A stretch of 11,397 nucleotides of DNA, taken from positions 1 to 11,397 of the forward strand of contig DHWG01000198.1 of NCBI GenBank assembly GCA_002413075.1, in the 5' to 3' direction. The translations under genes and the position numbers were made by a program. Every line of letters starts with the position of its first letter. Position 1 is the first letter of the stretch. The notes under the pieces were generated by a model that worked only from the letters and a program-made list of their open reading frames with translations, was not told the DNA's origin and searched no databases. This stretch comes from Desulfosporosinus sp. UBA5188. GTDB taxonomy: Bacteria > Bacillota > Desulfitobacteriia > Desulfitobacteriales > Desulfitobacteriaceae. This document shows positions 5,427-11,397 of this stretch, in pieces.

Positions 5427-6140
5427 ATGCCAGAATGGGAAGAACAATTGACATGGCAGCGTTTGAAAGAGGACTCGGAAGCCCGAGCAGATTTCTTGGC
5501 CAAATCTCAAACGTTTATTCGACATGTGGCTAGCCAGGCGTGTTTCCACTCTCTGGAATGGGGCAGAGATGACGAACTATCGGAAGCGTTGATTGCGTTT
5601 AATGAAGCGATAGATTTGTTTGTTACGGATAAAGGGGTCCCATTTTTAGGCTATGCGCGGGTATTAATCAAACGGCGACTGATCGATTATTATCGTAAGC
5701 ATAGCTCGAAGCAGGTTATGTCTCTCGACCAAGAGGGCATCGGACGAGGGATCGATAGTTATCTTGGCTTAGACGAGTTTCGAGAGCAAGAGCAAGATCG
5801 AGAAAGGGCCGCGGAAATTCAACAGTTTGCTAAAGCGTTGGGCGCGTATCAACTAAACTTTAAAAATTTGGTTGAAGTTTGTCCAAAACATCGAGATTCC
5901 CGTGAGACACTACTTCGTGCAGCTCGGGAATTAGCGTTTGACGCTGAGTTGTGGCCTCAGGTTGAACGCAATGGGAAACTTCCCATGCAAGCCTTAGCGT
6001 TGAAAACTCAGATTCACGCGAAGGTCTTAGAACGGGGACGAAAGTATATCTTAGCCGTCGCCTTACTCATGGCGAATCAACATGACTATGTTTATTTACG
6101 TGAATACGTGCTTACGGGAGAAAGGGGGGCGAAAGGATGA
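5427..6140 (+). CDS. sigI: RNA polymerase sigma factor SigI
   Basis: SigI is a sigma-70-family factor held inactive by the membrane anti-sigma factor RsgI; in B. subtilis it governs heat and cell-wall-stress genes, including wall hydrolases. The start ATG 5427 follows AGGAGGAAGGG (5412-5422); longer in-frame starts would reach back into tagA and lack a binding site. The 237-residue product has a sigma region 2 (about residues 49-95) with ALIAFNEAIDLF, FLGYARVLIKRRLIDYYRKHS and an acidic linker at 115-130. The SigI-specific C-terminal domain follows, with NFKNLVEVCPKHRDSRE (144-160). There is no ordinary region 4, as expected for this family. Its stop overlaps the rsgI start by four bases. Confidence 0.92.
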   Translation: MPEWEEQLTWQRLKEDSEARADFLAKSQTFIRHVASQACFHSLEWGRDDELSEALIAFNEAIDLFVTDKGVPFLGYARVLIKRRLIDYYRKHSSKQVMSLDQEGIGRGIDSYLGLDEFREQEQDRERAAEIQQFAKALGAYQLNFKNLVEVCPKHRDSRETLLRAARELAFDAELWPQVERNGKLPMQALALKTQIHAKVLERGRKYILAVALLMANQHDYVYLREYVLTGERGAKG

Positions 6141-7330
6141 GTAAAACAAAAGCGGTGGTGTTGGAAAAGTCCGGATCACGTTACACTGTGCTTGATCAGG
6201 ACGGCACCTTTCGCCAAGTTCACAGACGACTGAACGTCGAGGTGGGCGAAGAAATTCAAATCCAATCATGGACTGAGTATTTTAGTGGGGTACGCATCTG
6301 GTCTGGGGCTGTGGCACTGTTCCTTTTGGTCATAACGTCCATCCTTGGGTGGAACATGGTTCAAGCACCAACGGTTGTCGCCCTACTTTCGGTCGATATT
6401 AATCCTAGTTTACAAATAGAGATGGATAATCAAGGGCATTTTGTGGCGTTTGAAACTCAAAATGAAGAGGCTAAGCGCATGCTAAATAAGATTGATCTCA
6501 AGGGGAAACCTATTGAAGAGGTCTTAGGACAAATTGTAAGTCAAGCCTATGATCAAAAGTTTCTCAGCACTGAGCGTCCGTGGGTTGTTGTGGGATATTC
6601 TCCAATGACGAACAAAACTTTAGAGCAAATGCCGAAGGCGCTCAACAAGCATCAAATTATCTCATGGGTCACAGAGAGCGGCGAGAAAAAAGGCTTGAAC
6701 CCGCAGATTGCGATCTTTTCCCTGACTTCTCAGGAACGGGAGCTTGCTCAAAAGCAAGATCTAACTTTAGGGGAGTATGCGCTTTGGCAGACGGCAGATA
6801 AAGCAGGCGTTGTGACGCAACCCGAGAGACTAAAAGATTCTTCAGAACGGGTCAGGTTATTAGAAAATCCACTGGTTCAATGGCAGATTAAGTCAGAGAA
6901 AAATGAACGTCAAGCGGTATCAATCAATAAACCGGTTGAAAATGATCATTGGAAACTTCTGCCCGTAGGAACCTTGATTGTTCCGATCAAGGTTCTACAT
7001 CCTTGGATGGACAAGAGTAGAAGTAAAGATAGAGATCAGCAAGATAATCCGCCAAAAGATCAAGGTAATGCCGACGTTCACACCAATAATGCTAACGACA
7101 ATGCCAATGCCTATGCTAAAGCTAAAGATGAGGCAACTCAGAAGTCAACAAATCAGGGAAATTATCAGACGAAAGATTTGAATGGAGCTAAAGACAGTGA
7201 GCATAAAGCAACGCAGCCGATAAAATATAATAAGGTCTACGTCCCAAAGATATTAAACCCAGGGAATTTAAGCCACGACACATCTCATCCCTATAAATTT
7301 CCCAAATACGATCGGGATAAAGAACACTGA
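6137..7330 (+). CDS. rsgI: anti-sigma-I factor RsgI with disordered extracellular tail
   Basis: RsgI is a single-pass membrane anti-sigma factor that binds SigI inside the cell and senses the envelope outside. ATG 6137 overlaps the sigI stop (ATGA). The 397 residues divide into a cytoplasmic RsgI_N domain (about 1-50, including KAVVLEKSG and GEEIQIQSW); a membrane segment (about 54-74); a conserved juxtamembrane domain starting with VVALLSVDINPSLQIEMD (80-97); and a tail from about residue 290 rich in Asn, Asp, Lys and Gln, with little hydrophobic content until the last 40. The Asn89-Pro90 bond lies in the motif where family members cleave themselves. The polar tail resembles the disordered sensor region reported for B. 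subtilis RsgI, and I see no carbohydrate-binding domain of the kind fused to clostridial cellulosome RsgIs. A strong terminator follows. Confidence 0.9.
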   Translation: MSKTKAVVLEKSGSRYTVLDQDGTFRQVHRRLNVEVGEEIQIQSWTEYFSGVRIWSGAVALFLLVITSILGWNMVQAPTVVALLSVDINPSLQIEMDNQGHFVAFETQNEEAKRMLNKIDLKGKPIEEVLGQIVSQAYDQKFLSTERPWVVVGYSPMTNKTLEQMPKALNKHQIISWVTESGEKKGLNPQIAIFSLTSQERELAQKQDLTLGEYALWQTADKAGVVTQPERLKDSSERVRLLENPLVQWQIKSEKNERQAVSINKPVENDHWKLLPVGTLIVPIKVLHPWMDKSRSKDRDQQDNPPKDQGNADVHTNNANDNANAYAKAKDEATQKSTNQGNYQTKDLNGAKDSEHKATQPIKYNKVYVPKILNPGNLSHDTSHPYKFPKYDRDKEH

Positions 7331-7346
7331 CGTTGATCAGTAAAGT

Positions 7347-7395
7347 AAGGTTGCCCAGCCCTCAATGTGCTCTGAGGACTGGGCAACCTTTTCTT
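7347..7395 (+). terminator. strong, probably bidirectional terminator between rsgI and the convergent glycosyltransferase
   Basis: AAGGTTGCCCAG (7347-7358) and CTGGGCAACCTT (7379-7390) form a perfect 12-bp stem, with a possible inner CCTCA/TGAGG stem, followed by TTCTTTCT. Read from the minus strand, the stem is followed by the moderately T-rich ACTTTACTG, so it may also end the facing gene, whose stop is 35 bases away. Confidence 0.9.
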
Positions 7396-7427
7396 TCTAT
7401 AGATGCTGGGGTCTGTTCTTCAGCGAC

Positions 7428-8543
7428 CTACGTAATTCTATTTAACATCCGAGTGTATACTTGCTCTGTTTCGCGCACCATACTAGCAATGGAAAACATC
7501 GGCCAGCGGCTTAGTCCAGAGAGAACAAGAGACTTTGCCAAATCAGGATTGTCGATAATCTTAGAACAGGCCTCACGAATTCCCGCCACATCGCCTGGGG
7601 GAACAAGCAATCCGTCTTTCTCTGTTCGGACGACTTCGGGAATGCCACCAACAGCGCTGGCCACAATTGGGAGCCCAGCTTGCATTGCTTCAAGAAGAAC
7701 CAACCCCATACCTTCACTCACTGAGGGTAAAACGAAAAGATCCATCGCAGGAAGTGCTTCATGAGCCTGGGGAAGATAGCCTGTTAAAGTATAGGGGATC
7801 GTCGTCTGCCTAAGCTCGGCTTCTAGGTCTTCACGAAGTGGGCCTTCTCCAATCAATAAAAGATGAAGTTTTGGGTATTTCAAGCGCAGTTGAGTCACAG
7901 CCTTAATTAAATAGGTTTGTCCCTTGGCAGGATGGAGTCGACCGATGGTTCCCACGACGAGAGCATCCGATGGAATTCTCCACTTTAAGCGGAACTGCTC
8001 ACGAGAAGAAGGACGATCCTTAAAGACAATGGGGGCCTGACCATTATAAATGGTTTCTAGATTGCGACCACCTCTTAAGGCGACTTCTTGGGCTAGATAT
8101 TCGGAGACGGTGATGGTCCCCGAGGTCAAGGGAAGTGTCAGGCGGTCGAGGGCTAAAGCCACACGAGCAGACCAAGGAGAAAGATAATCGTGGGCTAGAG
8201 AGCTATGGACAGTGGTCAGGCTGGGGACACCCAACCTTCTTGCCCCCAGGCGGCCCAGCAGGTTGGCCCGTGAACCGTGGGTGTGAACAAGTTTGATCTC
8301 TTTTTGACGGGCCCAGCGAAGGATGGCGGGCAGGGGAGAAAGGTCAAGAGGAAAGTGCATTGGGAAGGTTCGAGTGGGTATATTTATTTCGTCCACAAGC
8401 GCTGCAAAGGGTCCCTTGGTTAGGCAAATAAGATGTGGGGTGAAACGTGTCCGATTTATTCCCTTAAGCAATGTCAACACATGCTGCTCGGCCCCTCCGA
8501 TTTCGCCCCCACCTATAATATGTAAAATATTGTAGGGTTTCAC
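7428..8543 (-). CDS. GT4-family glycosyltransferase
   Basis: A retaining, GT-B-fold glycosyltransferase of family 4, probably cytoplasmic or membrane-associated and adding a sugar from a nucleotide donor to a lipid-linked or polymer acceptor. GTG 8541-8543 is preceded on the minus strand by AAGGAAGGTGAG at good spacing. The 371-residue product has an N-terminal acceptor domain with HIIGGGEIGGAEQHV (8-22) and KLVHTHGSRAN (84-94). The C-terminal donor domain has VVGTIGRLHPAKGQ (196-209), LLLIGEGPLRE (228-238) and the EX7E motif in SEGMGLVLLEAMQAG (Glu277, Glu285). Donor and acceptor cannot be read from sequence. Neighbours suggest surface polysaccharide or teichoic-acid-like assembly. It is the only minus-strand gene, convergent with rsgI and divergent from fabZ. 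Confidence 0.88.
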   Translation of the reverse strand: MKPYNILHIIGGGEIGGAEQHVLTLLKGINRTRFTPHLICLTKGPFAALVDEINIPTRTFPMHFPLDLSPLPAILRWARQKEIKLVHTHGSRANLLGRLGARRLGVPSLTTVHSSLAHDYLSPWSARVALALDRLTLPLTSGTITVSEYLAQEVALRGGRNLETIYNGQAPIVFKDRPSSREQFRLKWRIPSDALVVGTIGRLHPAKGQTYLIKAVTQLRLKYPKLHLLLIGEGPLREDLEAELRQTTIPYTLTGYLPQAHEALPAMDLFVLPSVSEGMGLVLLEAMQAGLPIVASAVGGIPEVVRTEKDGLLVPPGDVAGIREACSKIIDNPDLAKSLVLSGLSRWPMFSIASMVRETEQVYTRMLNRIT

Positions 8544-8694
8544 GGCTTCTCACCTTCCTTTCAGCCTCTAACTTAGGTATACTTGTAATCAGTAGGGGAA
8601 ATATCCACTCATATCATAAGACAAATAGGGTTATCTCTGCAAGCAGTCCTTGATATTCATATAGACCATGGGATCAATTTTAGGAGGCGTTTCA

Positions 8695-9135
8695 GTGCTA
8701 CAAAGCGAGGATATCCAGAAAATTATACCTCATCGTTATCCCTTTCTTATGGTAGATCGTATCATAGAATTAGAAGAAGGAAAAAGGGCTGTAGGAATCA
8801 AGAGCGTCTCGAGCAATGAACCGTTCTTTCAGGGTCACTTTCCAGGACACCCCATTATGCCTGGAGTCTTGATTATGGAAGCACTTGCCCAAGTAGGGGC
8901 TGTAGTTATCCTGAAAATGCCAGGATATGAAGGCTATTTGGCGTTGTTTGCAGGCTTAGATGACGTCAAGTTTAAGCGACAAGTGATTCCTGGAGATCAA
9001 CTGCGCCTGGAAGTAGAGCTCATCAAATTCCGAAAAACGTTTGGTGTGGCGCAGGGTAAAGCGTATGTTGGGGAAGAATTGGCCGCAGAAGGTACCCTTA
9101 AGTTCTTCCTAGAGCGGAAGAACCCAGCCGAGTGA
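8695..9135 (+). CDS. fabZ: 3-hydroxyacyl-[acyl-carrier-protein] dehydratase FabZ
   Basis: FabZ dehydrates (3R)-hydroxyacyl-ACP in type II fatty acid elongation. GTG 8695 is chosen because AGGAGG (8682-8687) lies seven bases upstream and the product then begins MLQSEDIQKIIPHRYPF, the normal FabZ start; the ATG at 8668 lies upstream of that binding site. The 146-residue hot-dog-fold protein carries HRYPFLMVDR (13-22) and the active-site stretch GHFPGHPIMPGVLIMEALAQ, with catalytic His48 and Glu62. No other fatty-acid genes are in the window. The stop overlaps the next gene's GTG by four bases, so the two are probably translated together. The roughly 150-base divergent gap with the glycosyltransferase has no promoter I would defend on either strand. 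Confidence 0.95.
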   Translation: MLQSEDIQKIIPHRYPFLMVDRIIELEEGKRAVGIKSVSSNEPFFQGHFPGHPIMPGVLIMEALAQVGAVVILKMPGYEGYLALFAGLDDVKFKRQVIPGDQLRLEVELIKFRKTFGVAQGKAYVGEELAAEGTLKFFLERKNPAE

Positions 9136-10907
9136 TCGGTTCAACGTTACAAAAAGTCAGCAGAGCTAGGAGCGACACAGCACGCCCCCTGGCTTTTTTT
9201 CTGGCCTTAAGCGTTTTTGATGGACTTTATTTCCCCAAGGAATTGCTGATTTTCGGATTCGCTTTATCGCTCTATGTATTGCTATCATATTTACAGAGAC
9301 GGTACAATTTTGCCCCAGAAACAACTTCCGCTTTTGGTCTCACAGACAGCCTGCTGATAGGAATGTTCCTTTTATCGATCTTAGGGGTGCTTCATCCCAT
9401 CAAAGTCCAGGATGGATTCATAGAAGCCTTACGCTGGGGAATACTCTGGTTCGCCTATCGCTTAGGCGTGCGTATTTCTTCGAATGAACATCAAAAGGCA
9501 CACTTAGTACAGTCTATAGAATGGGTTGCGATCGCTGTCGCAGTTATAGGCTGGTTGCCTTATGTGAGCAAATCGGCGGGAAGGTTAAGCTCTCTCATGG
9601 GCTACCCTAATGTTACAGCAGCCTTTCTGGGAGCGGTACTCTTACTTTATCCACAGAGAAAATTAGTACAGATCCTCCTGGGAATTTCTTTATTGGCCAC
9701 GGGTTCACGAGCTGGGGTGGGACTATTCTTAGTCGTTCTTACGGGCCAGGAGATCTTGTTAGGCCTCCCTACATTATTTAAATTACGTGAGAGCTTCAAG
9801 GTGCGGCAGCTTAAAGCACCGTTTGTCATGTTACTCGTCCTAGTGAGCACAGTCCTGATGTTCCTTTATAATAGACCAGTTTGGAAGAACCTAACCTCTG
9901 GAGGTTTCTCATCTTCAAGTTGGCAGGAACGTTTGGTCTATTATAAGGACGGCATAAGCTTGGCATGGAAGGCAGGAGGTCTTCCTCAAGCAGGCGGGTG
10001 GTTGGCTTTTCCCACAGTTCAACGCTTTCCATATTGGACGGCAGACCCTCATTCCAGCTTCATCCATATCTTATTGAACCAAGGAGTTCTAGGTCTTTTA
10101 GGTGTGAGTCTTTGGCTTAGTTATAGTTTCTTACAAGCCTGGAAGTATTGGGTAAAGAACCGTTTGTCCATCAAATCAAGGTTGGGCTCCGAAGAAACAA
10201 AAGCTCAAGTTCGAGTGGCGGGCGCCTTGCTTTTTTTAGGGTTACATAGCTTGGTGGATGCCGATTTCTCTTTTGCCGGTTTGGGGTTTTTATTCTGGAT
10301 TCTTTTTGGGAGCCTTCGAAAAAGAGAGGAGCGCACGCGTCCTTTCTTATTAAGAAACAGATTAGCGACCCATCTAAGCAGCATAGGAATGTTTGTTCTA
10401 AGTCTAACTCTGTGTTTGTTAAGTGGGAGCGCACTCTTAAAGCCAAACCTTTTAGAGAAATCGCAGAGCTTGAATAGTCAGGCCGTTCAACAGCGTGAAC
10501 AGGCTCTGGCTAGAAGTATGGCACTTTGGGACATGAGTTTGAATTGGGATCAGACACAAGTAGGCATTCGGCGAGAGCAAGCGGAGCTTTTATTGAGTGG
10601 AGGAAACGTAGAGACCGGTCTTACGGTGGTTGAAGAAGTGCTTCACTGGCAGCCTCTTGATTTGAAAGCGTATGAATGGGCTCAGTCTATTGTTTGGGAG
10701 ACTGCGGAGACCCAGCGTCGAAGGCACCCCGAAAAGGCAACGCTGCTCTATCACTGGGCGGAAGGTGTACCGCAAAGGATCCAGGATAGAGTCGTCATAC
10801 TAACCCCTGCAGAACGATGGCTCTGGAGAGGTTACCCGGATTTTCTACCTTCTCAACATATTAAACTGATCGCCGAGTATGCCCGACAACGACAACTCCC
10901 GAATTAA
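9132..10907 (+). CDS. O-antigen ligase/polymerase-like (Wzy_C) membrane protein
   Basis: Members of the O-antigen ligase/polymerase superfamily act on the outer face of the cytoplasmic membrane and join or transfer undecaprenyl-linked glycans; in Gram-positive bacteria they may ligate or polymerise surface polysaccharides or glycosylate secreted proteins. GTG 9132 overlaps the fabZ stop. The 591-residue product has about ten to twelve hydrophobic segments up to about residue 440. In between are LLATGSRAG (187-195) with the conserved arginine and, after a long outside loop, DPHSSFIHILLNQGVLGLLG (305-324), the histidine-containing Wzy_C signature (His307). From about 440 the protein is soluble and helical, of a kind often forming TPR-like repeats in this family; I did not confirm repeats. 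Substrate is unknown. Confidence 0.85.
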   Translation: MIGSTLQKVSRARSDTARPLAFFLALSVFDGLYFPKELLIFGFALSLYVLLSYLQRRYNFAPETTSAFGLTDSLLIGMFLLSILGVLHPIKVQDGFIEALRWGILWFAYRLGVRISSNEHQKAHLVQSIEWVAIAVAVIGWLPYVSKSAGRLSSLMGYPNVTAAFLGAVLLLYPQRKLVQILLGISLLATGSRAGVGLFLVVLTGQEILLGLPTLFKLRESFKVRQLKAPFVMLLVLVSTVLMFLYNRPVWKNLTSGGFSSSSWQERLVYYKDGISLAWKAGGLPQAGGWLAFPTVQRFPYWTADPHSSFIHILLNQGVLGLLGVSLWLSYSFLQAWKYWVKNRLSIKSRLGSEETKAQVRVAGALLFLGLHSLVDADFSFAGLGFLFWILFGSLRKREERTRPFLLRNRLATHLSSIGMFVLSLTLCLLSGSALLKPNLLEKSQSLNSQAVQQREQALARSMALWDMSLNWDQTQVGIRREQAELLLSGGNVETGLTVVEEVLHWQPLDLKAYEWAQSIVWETAETQRRRHPEKATLLYHWAEGVPQRIQDRVVILTPAERWLWRGYPDFLPSQHIKLIAEYARQRQLPN

Positions 10908-10929
10908 ACGAAGATGGAGAGGGTGACTG

Positions 10930-11397
10930 ATGCAATTTTTTCTGAAGCTCCATAAAGACAACAGCGTCAGCTTCTCTCCATTTAAGGAGAGGGAGGATCA
11001 GAATTGCAATGTAACCAGCTATCTTACGGTACCTCTCTCTTGTGCGACGATTCAGACAGTTCAAGAGCAACTCCGGCGGCGTGATCCTTTTAATTTCTGG
11101 TACAAAGGCTCCAAGCGCACGGAGCCCAAACATAAAATTCTGAAAATACTCGAAATGTTTGGCTGGAACACTTCAGACTTAACTTGGCAGGAATACAACC
11201 CTGCTCTTACTGTAGTTGAAGGTCCACCGCTGAAGGTGGAGGAGAACGAGGTTGATGAAGCCTTTAATCGCCTGACTCTAGGAAGGCAATTATCCATGGG
11301 AGATTTGCGTCGCCTCGCGCGCGAGCTCAAAATTAAAGAGGATGAGATAAAAAAACTTGCCCAAAAAAATGTAGAACAAGGAAGGGCAAAGTGGATT
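10930..11397 (+). CDS. unrecognised protein, 3'-truncated by window edge
   Basis: An open frame of 156 codons runs from ATG 10930 to the last base without a stop, so the gene continues beyond the window. GGAGAGGGTGA (10916-10926) provides a good ribosome binding site, and the start lies 22 bases after the preceding gene, suggesting one operon. The visible part is soluble, without signal peptide or membrane segment. It begins MQFFLKLHKDNSVSF and has a basic stretch (RRRDPFNFWYKGSKR, 49-63), a Trp-containing middle (about 78-90), and a charged helical C-terminal part that could be coiled coil (about 125-150, containing ARELKIKEDEIKKLAQ). I do not recognise a family. It could be the N-terminal extension of a larger enzyme; no catalytic motif is visible. 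Confidence 0.75.
   Translation, partial: MQFFLKLHKDNSVSFSPFKEREDQNCNVTSYLTVPLSCATIQTVQEQLRRRDPFNFWYKGSKRTEPKHKILKILEMFGWNTSDLTWQEYNPALTVVEGPPLKVEENEVDEAFNRLTLGRQLSMGDLRRLARELKIKEDEIKKLAQKNVEQGRAKWI

Noticed and set aside
7333..7764. A 143-codon plus-strand ORF opposite the glycosyltransferase gene.
   Set aside because: It covers the rsgI terminator and the antisense strand of a clear GT4 gene, has no good ribosome binding site and resembles no protein.
8668..8694. ATG start for FabZ at 8668.
   Set aside because: The strong AGGAGG site lies downstream of it and just before GTG 8695, which gives the normal FabZ N-terminus.
8544..8694. Divergent promoters between the glycosyltransferase and fabZ.
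   Set aside because: Several partial -10 or -35 matches exist on both strands, but none pairs two acceptable elements at normal spacing.
10968..10991. Palindrome CTCTCC-ATTTAA-GGAGAG as a terminator before the last gene.
   Set aside because: It lies inside the open reading frame, after its ribosome binding site, and is not followed by a T run.

Overview
The window looks like the chromosome of an endospore-forming, low-to-mid GC Gram-positive anaerobe, most likely a clostridial Firmicute of the Desulfitobacterium/Desulfosporosinus type. That placement is inferred from gene content and order (murA, spoIID, an M23/SpoIIQ-like gene, spoIIID, mreB/mbl), from strong AGGAGG-type ribosome binding sites with several GTG starts, and from sporulation-type promoters. 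There are no rRNA, tRNA, CRISPR or insertion sequences. Almost everything is on the plus strand; one glycosyltransferase gene is on the minus strand.

Positions 1-3144 hold an envelope and sporulation block. It contains the 3' part of murA (peptidoglycan precursor synthesis), spoIID (engulfment lytic transglycosylase) behind a sigma-E-type promoter, a spoIIQ-like LytM-domain gene behind a possible sigma-F-type promoter and ending in a clear terminator, and spoIIID (mother-cell transcription factor). Positions 3145-4333 hold mbl/mreB, an actin-like organiser of cell-wall synthesis. A very good match to a sigma-H promoter and a terminator-like hairpin lie between spoIIID and mbl.

A 317-base gap (4334-4650) with a weak promoter, a hairpin and a possible leader ORF precedes a second envelope block at 4651-7330. 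This block has a WecG/TagA-family glycosyltransferase, then sigI and rsgI, which overlap by four bases. A SigI-type promoter starts directly after the tagA stop codon, suggesting that sigI-rsgI is autoregulated. RsgI has an N-terminal anti-sigma domain, one membrane segment, a conserved Asn-Pro cleavage motif and a long polar, disordered tail. This is the layout of the B. subtilis RsgI cell-wall-integrity sensor. A strong, probably bidirectional terminator follows.

The last part (7428-11397) has a convergent GT4 glycosyltransferase on the minus strand, then fabZ (fatty-acid dehydratase) translationally coupled to an O-antigen-ligase/polymerase-like membrane protein. The final gene is unrecognised and runs off the window.

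Taken together, the window is an envelope locus: precursor synthesis, spore engulfment, cytoskeleton, surface polymer assembly, and a membrane-spanning sigma/anti-sigma pair likely to monitor the wall. I see no clearly new system. The most interesting points are the SigI promoter and RsgI tail, the SpoIIQ-like protein that keeps its zinc ligands but lacks both catalytic histidines, the sigma-H promoter before mbl, a 12-base tandem duplication at the mbl start, and a short ORF overlapping the tagA start.
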